Assembly: GCF_003259435.1 (NCBI RefSeq)
Contig: NZ_QLMA01000010.1
Location: 186,001-250,000 of the forward strand
Direction of reading: 5' to 3'
DNA: 64,000 nt
Origin: Chitinophaga dinghuensis
GTDB taxonomy: Bacteria > Bacteroidota > Bacteroidia > Chitinophagales > Chitinophagaceae
The notes beneath the pieces are model-generated. The model had not been told where the DNA came from and did not search any database. It worked only from the letters and a program-made list of their open reading frames with translations. Below, one piece after another: positions 61,448-64,000 of this stretch (within the stretch, counting starts at the first letter, position 1; the number at the start of each line of letters is the position of its first letter). Position numbers and translations under genes: made by a program.

Positions 61448-62476
61448 ATGAAGGTTCTTGTTACCGGTGGTTGTGGCTATATCGGCGCGCATACTATTGT
61501 TGATCTGATTAATAATGGCTTTGATGTGGTTTCTGTAGACAGCAACATCAGAAGTACCACGCAATTGTTGGATGGCATCGAAAAAATTACCGGAAAGAAA
61601 GTCCGTAATTACAAGGTAGACCTCTGCAATCTGGAAGATACACACGCCGTTTTCCATGAAAACAGAGATATCGTAGGGGTGATACACTTTGCAGCACTGA
61701 AAACCGTTCCGGAATCAGTGGCTGATCCCTTACTGTACTTCCACAATAACCTGACGTCCCTTATCAACGTACTCAAATGCGTAAAGGAATTCAACGTGCC
61801 TAACCTGGTATTCTCTTCTTCCTGCTCCGTGTATGGCAACACCACAGCCCTCCCTGTAGTGGAAGAAACCCCTATCGGCGAAGCACAGTCCCCTTATGCA
61901 CGTACCAAACAAATGGGCGAACAGATAATTGAAGATTACAGTCGGGTGAACAATACCCAATCTATCATCTTACGTTATTTCAACCCGGTTGGTGCACATT
62001 CTTCCGGCCTGATCGGCGAATTACCGCTGGGTAAACCAGATAATCTGGTGCCTGTAATCACCCAAACAGCCATCGGAAAAATTCCGAAAATGACTGTTTT
62101 TGGCTCCGATTACGATACCCGCGATGGTTCTTGCGTACGCGACTATATCCACGTGACTGATATCGCTAACGCACACACGAAAGCGTTGCAGTATCTGATC
62201 AATCATAATAACGCCAGCAATTGCGAAATCTTTAACCTGGGCACCGGTAATGGCGTTACCGTACTGGAAGCCATCAAAGCGTTTGAGAAAATTTCCGGGG
62301 TAAAACTGAATTACACCATGGGCCCACGTCGCCCAGGAGATGTAATCTCTATCTACGCCAATAATAGTCGCGCTAAAGAAAAACTCGGATGGATCCCTCA
62401 GATCAGCATCGAAGATTCTATGCGCACCGCCTGGCAGTGGGAAGTAAGCCTCCGGGATAAAGTTTTAAGTAATTAG
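61448..62476 (+). CDS. galE: UDP-glucose 4-epimerase
   Basis: A 342-residue short-chain dehydrogenase-type enzyme interconverting UDP-glucose and UDP-galactose. NAD-binding GGCGYIGAHTIVDLINNG is at residues 7-24, the catalytic Ser region VFSSSCSVYGN near 121-131, and the Tyr-x-x-x-Lys pair in SPYARTKQMGEQ near 147-158. GTGNGVTVLEAIKAFEK and YANNSRAKEKLGW mark the C-terminal half. It is downstream of rmlA in the same direction, making a small nucleotide-sugar unit. Confidence 0.95.
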   Translation: MKVLVTGGCGYIGAHTIVDLINNGFDVVSVDSNIRSTTQLLDGIEKITGKKVRNYKVDLCNLEDTHAVFHENRDIVGVIHFAALKTVPESVADPLLYFHNNLTSLINVLKCVKEFNVPNLVFSSSCSVYGNTTALPVVEETPIGEAQSPYARTKQMGEQIIEDYSRVNNTQSIILRYFNPVGAHSSGLIGELPLGKPDNLVPVITQTAIGKIPKMTVFGSDYDTRDGSCVRDYIHVTDIANAHTKALQYLINHNNASNCEIFNLGTGNGVTVLEAIKAFEKISGVKLNYTMGPRRPGDVISIYANNSRAKEKLGWIPQISIEDSMRTAWQWEVSLRDKVLSN

Positions 62477-62528
62477 AATTCATCATTCTAATCACTTACT
62501 TTTACGCGATCATTTTAAAATATCCGTT

Positions 62529-63491
62529 ATGGTTAAAGATATTCAACCGATGAATGAAAAAGAAACCCGCGCCGGATTCGGTGAGGGTATTCTTGAAGTG
62601 GGTCGTAAAAACCCTAATGTAGTGGCACTGACAGCAGATTTGCTCGGCTCCATGAAACTCAATGCTTTTATTAAAGAATTTCCTAATCGCTTTGTTCAGG
62701 TAGGTATCGCGGAAGCCAATATGATGGGCATCGCTGCCGGTATGACCATTGGCGGTAAGATTCCATATACTACTACTTTCGCTAACTTCTCTACAGGAAG
62801 AGTGTACGACCAGATTCGTCAGTCAATTGCCTACTCCGGCAAAAACGTAAAAATCTGCGCCTCCCACGCAGGTCTGACCCTCGGTGAAGATGGCGCTACC
62901 CACCAGATCCTGGAAGATATCGGTATGATGAAAATGCTTCCTGGTATGACTGTAATCGTTCCTTGCGATTTCAACCAAACCAAAGCTGCCACCATCGCTA
63001 TCGCTGACCACGAAGGCCCGGTATACCTGCGTTTTGGCCGTCCAAAATGGCCCAACTTCACACCGGAAAACCAGGAATTCGAAATCGGTAAAGCGCAGAT
63101 CCTCCATGAAGGTACCGATGTTACCCTCTTCGCTTGCGGCCACCTCGTATGGCTCGCCGTAGAAGCCGGTAAAGTACTGGAAGAAAAAGGATACAGCGTG
63201 GAAATCATCAATATCCACACCATCAAACCTCTGGACGAAGCAGCAGTACTGAAATCGCTGGAGAAAACCGGTTGCGCAGTTACCGCAGAAGAACATAATA
63301 TCCTCGGCGGTCTGGGCGACAGTATCGCACAGGTTGCTTCCCGTCATCTGCCAGTACCTATCGAATATGTAGGTACCAACGATACTTTCGGAGAAAGCGG
63401 TAAACCAATGGAACTCCTCGCCAAATACGGCCTGACTCCAGATCATATCGTAGCTGCTGCCGAAAAAGCAATGGCCCGTAAAAAGAAATAA
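62529..63491 (+). CDS. Transketolase, C-terminal subunit (split form)
   Basis: A 320-residue protein corresponding to the pyrimidine-binding and C-terminal domains of transketolase. GIAEANMMGIAAGM near residues 58-71 carries the catalytic Glu that activates thiamine diphosphate. ASHAGLTLGEDGATHQ near 110-125 and FACGHLVWLAVEAGKVLEEKGYSVEIINIHTIKPLD near 200-235 are typical. It cannot act alone; the thiamine-pyrophosphate-binding N-terminal half must come from another gene. Such halves are usually adjacent, but here galE precedes it. TACTTTTA at 62497-62504 is a possible -7 box, and a terminator follows at 63511. Confidence 0.92.
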   Translation: MVKDIQPMNEKETRAGFGEGILEVGRKNPNVVALTADLLGSMKLNAFIKEFPNRFVQVGIAEANMMGIAAGMTIGGKIPYTTTFANFSTGRVYDQIRQSIAYSGKNVKICASHAGLTLGEDGATHQILEDIGMMKMLPGMTVIVPCDFNQTKAATIAIADHEGPVYLRFGRPKWPNFTPENQEFEIGKAQILHEGTDVTLFACGHLVWLAVEAGKVLEEKGYSVEIINIHTIKPLDEAAVLKSLEKTGCAVTAEEHNILGGLGDSIAQVASRHLPVPIEYVGTNDTFGESGKPMELLAKYGLTPDHIVAAAEKAMARKKK

Positions 63492-63510
63492 ATCAGTCTT
63501 AACTGTATAT

Positions 63511-63553
63511 AAAGAACAGCGTCACCCTCCCGTGACGCTGTTCTTTTTTTATT
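63511..63553 (+). terminator. Intrinsic terminator after the transketolase gene
   Basis: AAAGAACAGCGTCAC and GTGACGCTGTTCTTT form a perfect 15-bp stem around CCTCCC, followed by T residues. Confidence 0.9.
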
Positions 63554-63632
63554 TACTACAGCCCCGTATTAAACTATCAGTATATTTTTTTATCTATATT
63601 TATGACTAAAGATGTCTTGAACCATTTAACCT

Positions 63633-64000
63633 ATGGCCGTTACACAGGACGATAAAGAACTTCTGGCTATTTACCGGAAACCGGAAACCAGAGAAAAGGG
63701 ATTTACGCTCATACTCAAAAAATACCAGGAACGGCTCTACTGGCACGTTCGCAGGCTTGTCATTGACCATGAAGATGCCAATGACGTACTGCAAAATGTT
63801 TTCATTAAAGTGTGGAAAAACCTGGAAGGCTTCCGCGAAGATGCCCAGCTATATACCTGGCTCTATAAAATCGCGACCAACGAATGCCTTACCTTCCTCG
63901 AACAGCAAAAGAAAAAACATGCTGTCTCCCTCACTGATGTGGAAACAGGTCTTAGCAATAAACTTAAAGCCGATACACAGTTCGATCCCAATAAATTGGA
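63633..64000 (+). CDS. RNA polymerase sigma factor, ECF type (partial, runs off the window)
   Basis: The first 122 codons of a sigma-70-family factor, starting MAVTQDDKELLAIYRKPETR. Region 2 is clear: FTLILKKYQERLYWHVRRLVIDHEDANDVLQNVFIKVWKNLEGF near residues 24-67, with the core-binding DAxDVxQxVF motif, then YTWLYKIATNECLTFLEQQKKK near 75-96 (regions 2.3-2.4). The short linker and absence of regions 1 and 3 indicate an ECF factor. The window ends at 64000 before region 4, so the C-terminus and any anti-sigma gene are not seen. Confidence 0.88.
   Translation, partial: MAVTQDDKELLAIYRKPETREKGFTLILKKYQERLYWHVRRLVIDHEDANDVLQNVFIKVWKNLEGFREDAQLYTWLYKIATNECLTFLEQQKKKHAVSLTDVETGLSNKLKADTQFDPNKL

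Overview
The window reads as chromosome from a Bacteroidota bacterium, most likely Chitinophagaceae (Chitinophaga-like). Supporting signs are Bacteroidota-restricted families (DUF3127, adjacent DUF6452 and DUF6048 genes, SecA with the enlarged Bacteroidota form), promoters of the TTTG-N19/20-TAnnTTTG type (333-364, 6758-6788, 8184-8213), mostly absent Shine-Dalgarno sequences, GH92 mannosidases, many signal-peptide lipoproteins and a split transketolase. No rRNA, tRNA, CRISPR array, transposase or prophage was recognised. About 47 genes are supported; the last (an ECF sigma factor) runs off the right edge.

Layout. 1-13,500 is housekeeping: a DUF3127 protein with an SSB-like acidic tail, a COG2509 FAD-dependent oxidoreductase, an ABC-2 exporter pair, nitronate monooxygenase, a nucleotidyltransferase, glyA, a self-regulated GntR/ABC exporter operon behind a perfect inverted-repeat operator (8215-8238), then a leftward M20 amidohydrolase, a SPOR protein and deoC. 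secA follows at 13,541-16,867. 17,338-26,317 is a one-directional sugar operon: MFS permease, Gfo/Idh/MocA dehydrogenase, TIM-barrel isomerase, cytochrome c, DUF1080, ThuA, and a ThuA-PQQ sugar dehydrogenase-PKD-cytochrome c fusion. Its content fits oxidation of glycosides to 3-keto-sugars with electrons passed to cytochrome c. Facing it are two GH92 mannosidases and a LacI regulator (26,420-32,274), with operator-like palindromes before each mannosidase gene.

32,512-41,722 carries a membrane fatty-acid desaturase, a FabF-type ketosynthase, uvrA, the DUF6452/DUF6048 pair, an ElaA-type acetyltransferase and a tandem ABC ATPase with one intact and one degenerate site. Between fabF and uvrA are two abutting perfect palindromes, and after DUF6048 a 150-bp inverted-repeat element. 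A giant alpha-2-macroglobulin lipoprotein (41,767-47,349) and pbpC (48,998-51,397), often neighbours in Gram-negative bacteria, are here separated by an AT-rich insert. That insert holds an Abi_2/AbiF HEPN-type gene and, directly before its start codon, a short structured RNA unit with its own promoter and intrinsic terminator. This is the best candidate for an undescribed system in the window: an AbiF-like toxin with a cis-encoded RNA partner.

51,484-64,000 returns to core functions: rarA with a truncated haemoglobin and a membrane protein, an M13 peptidase, a YHS lipoprotein, a DHCW cupin, an unknown protein, an LpxH-type phosphoesterase, a PhoU-like DUF47 protein with a PiT phosphate transporter, rmlA, galE, a transketolase C-terminal half without its partner, and the partial sigma factor.
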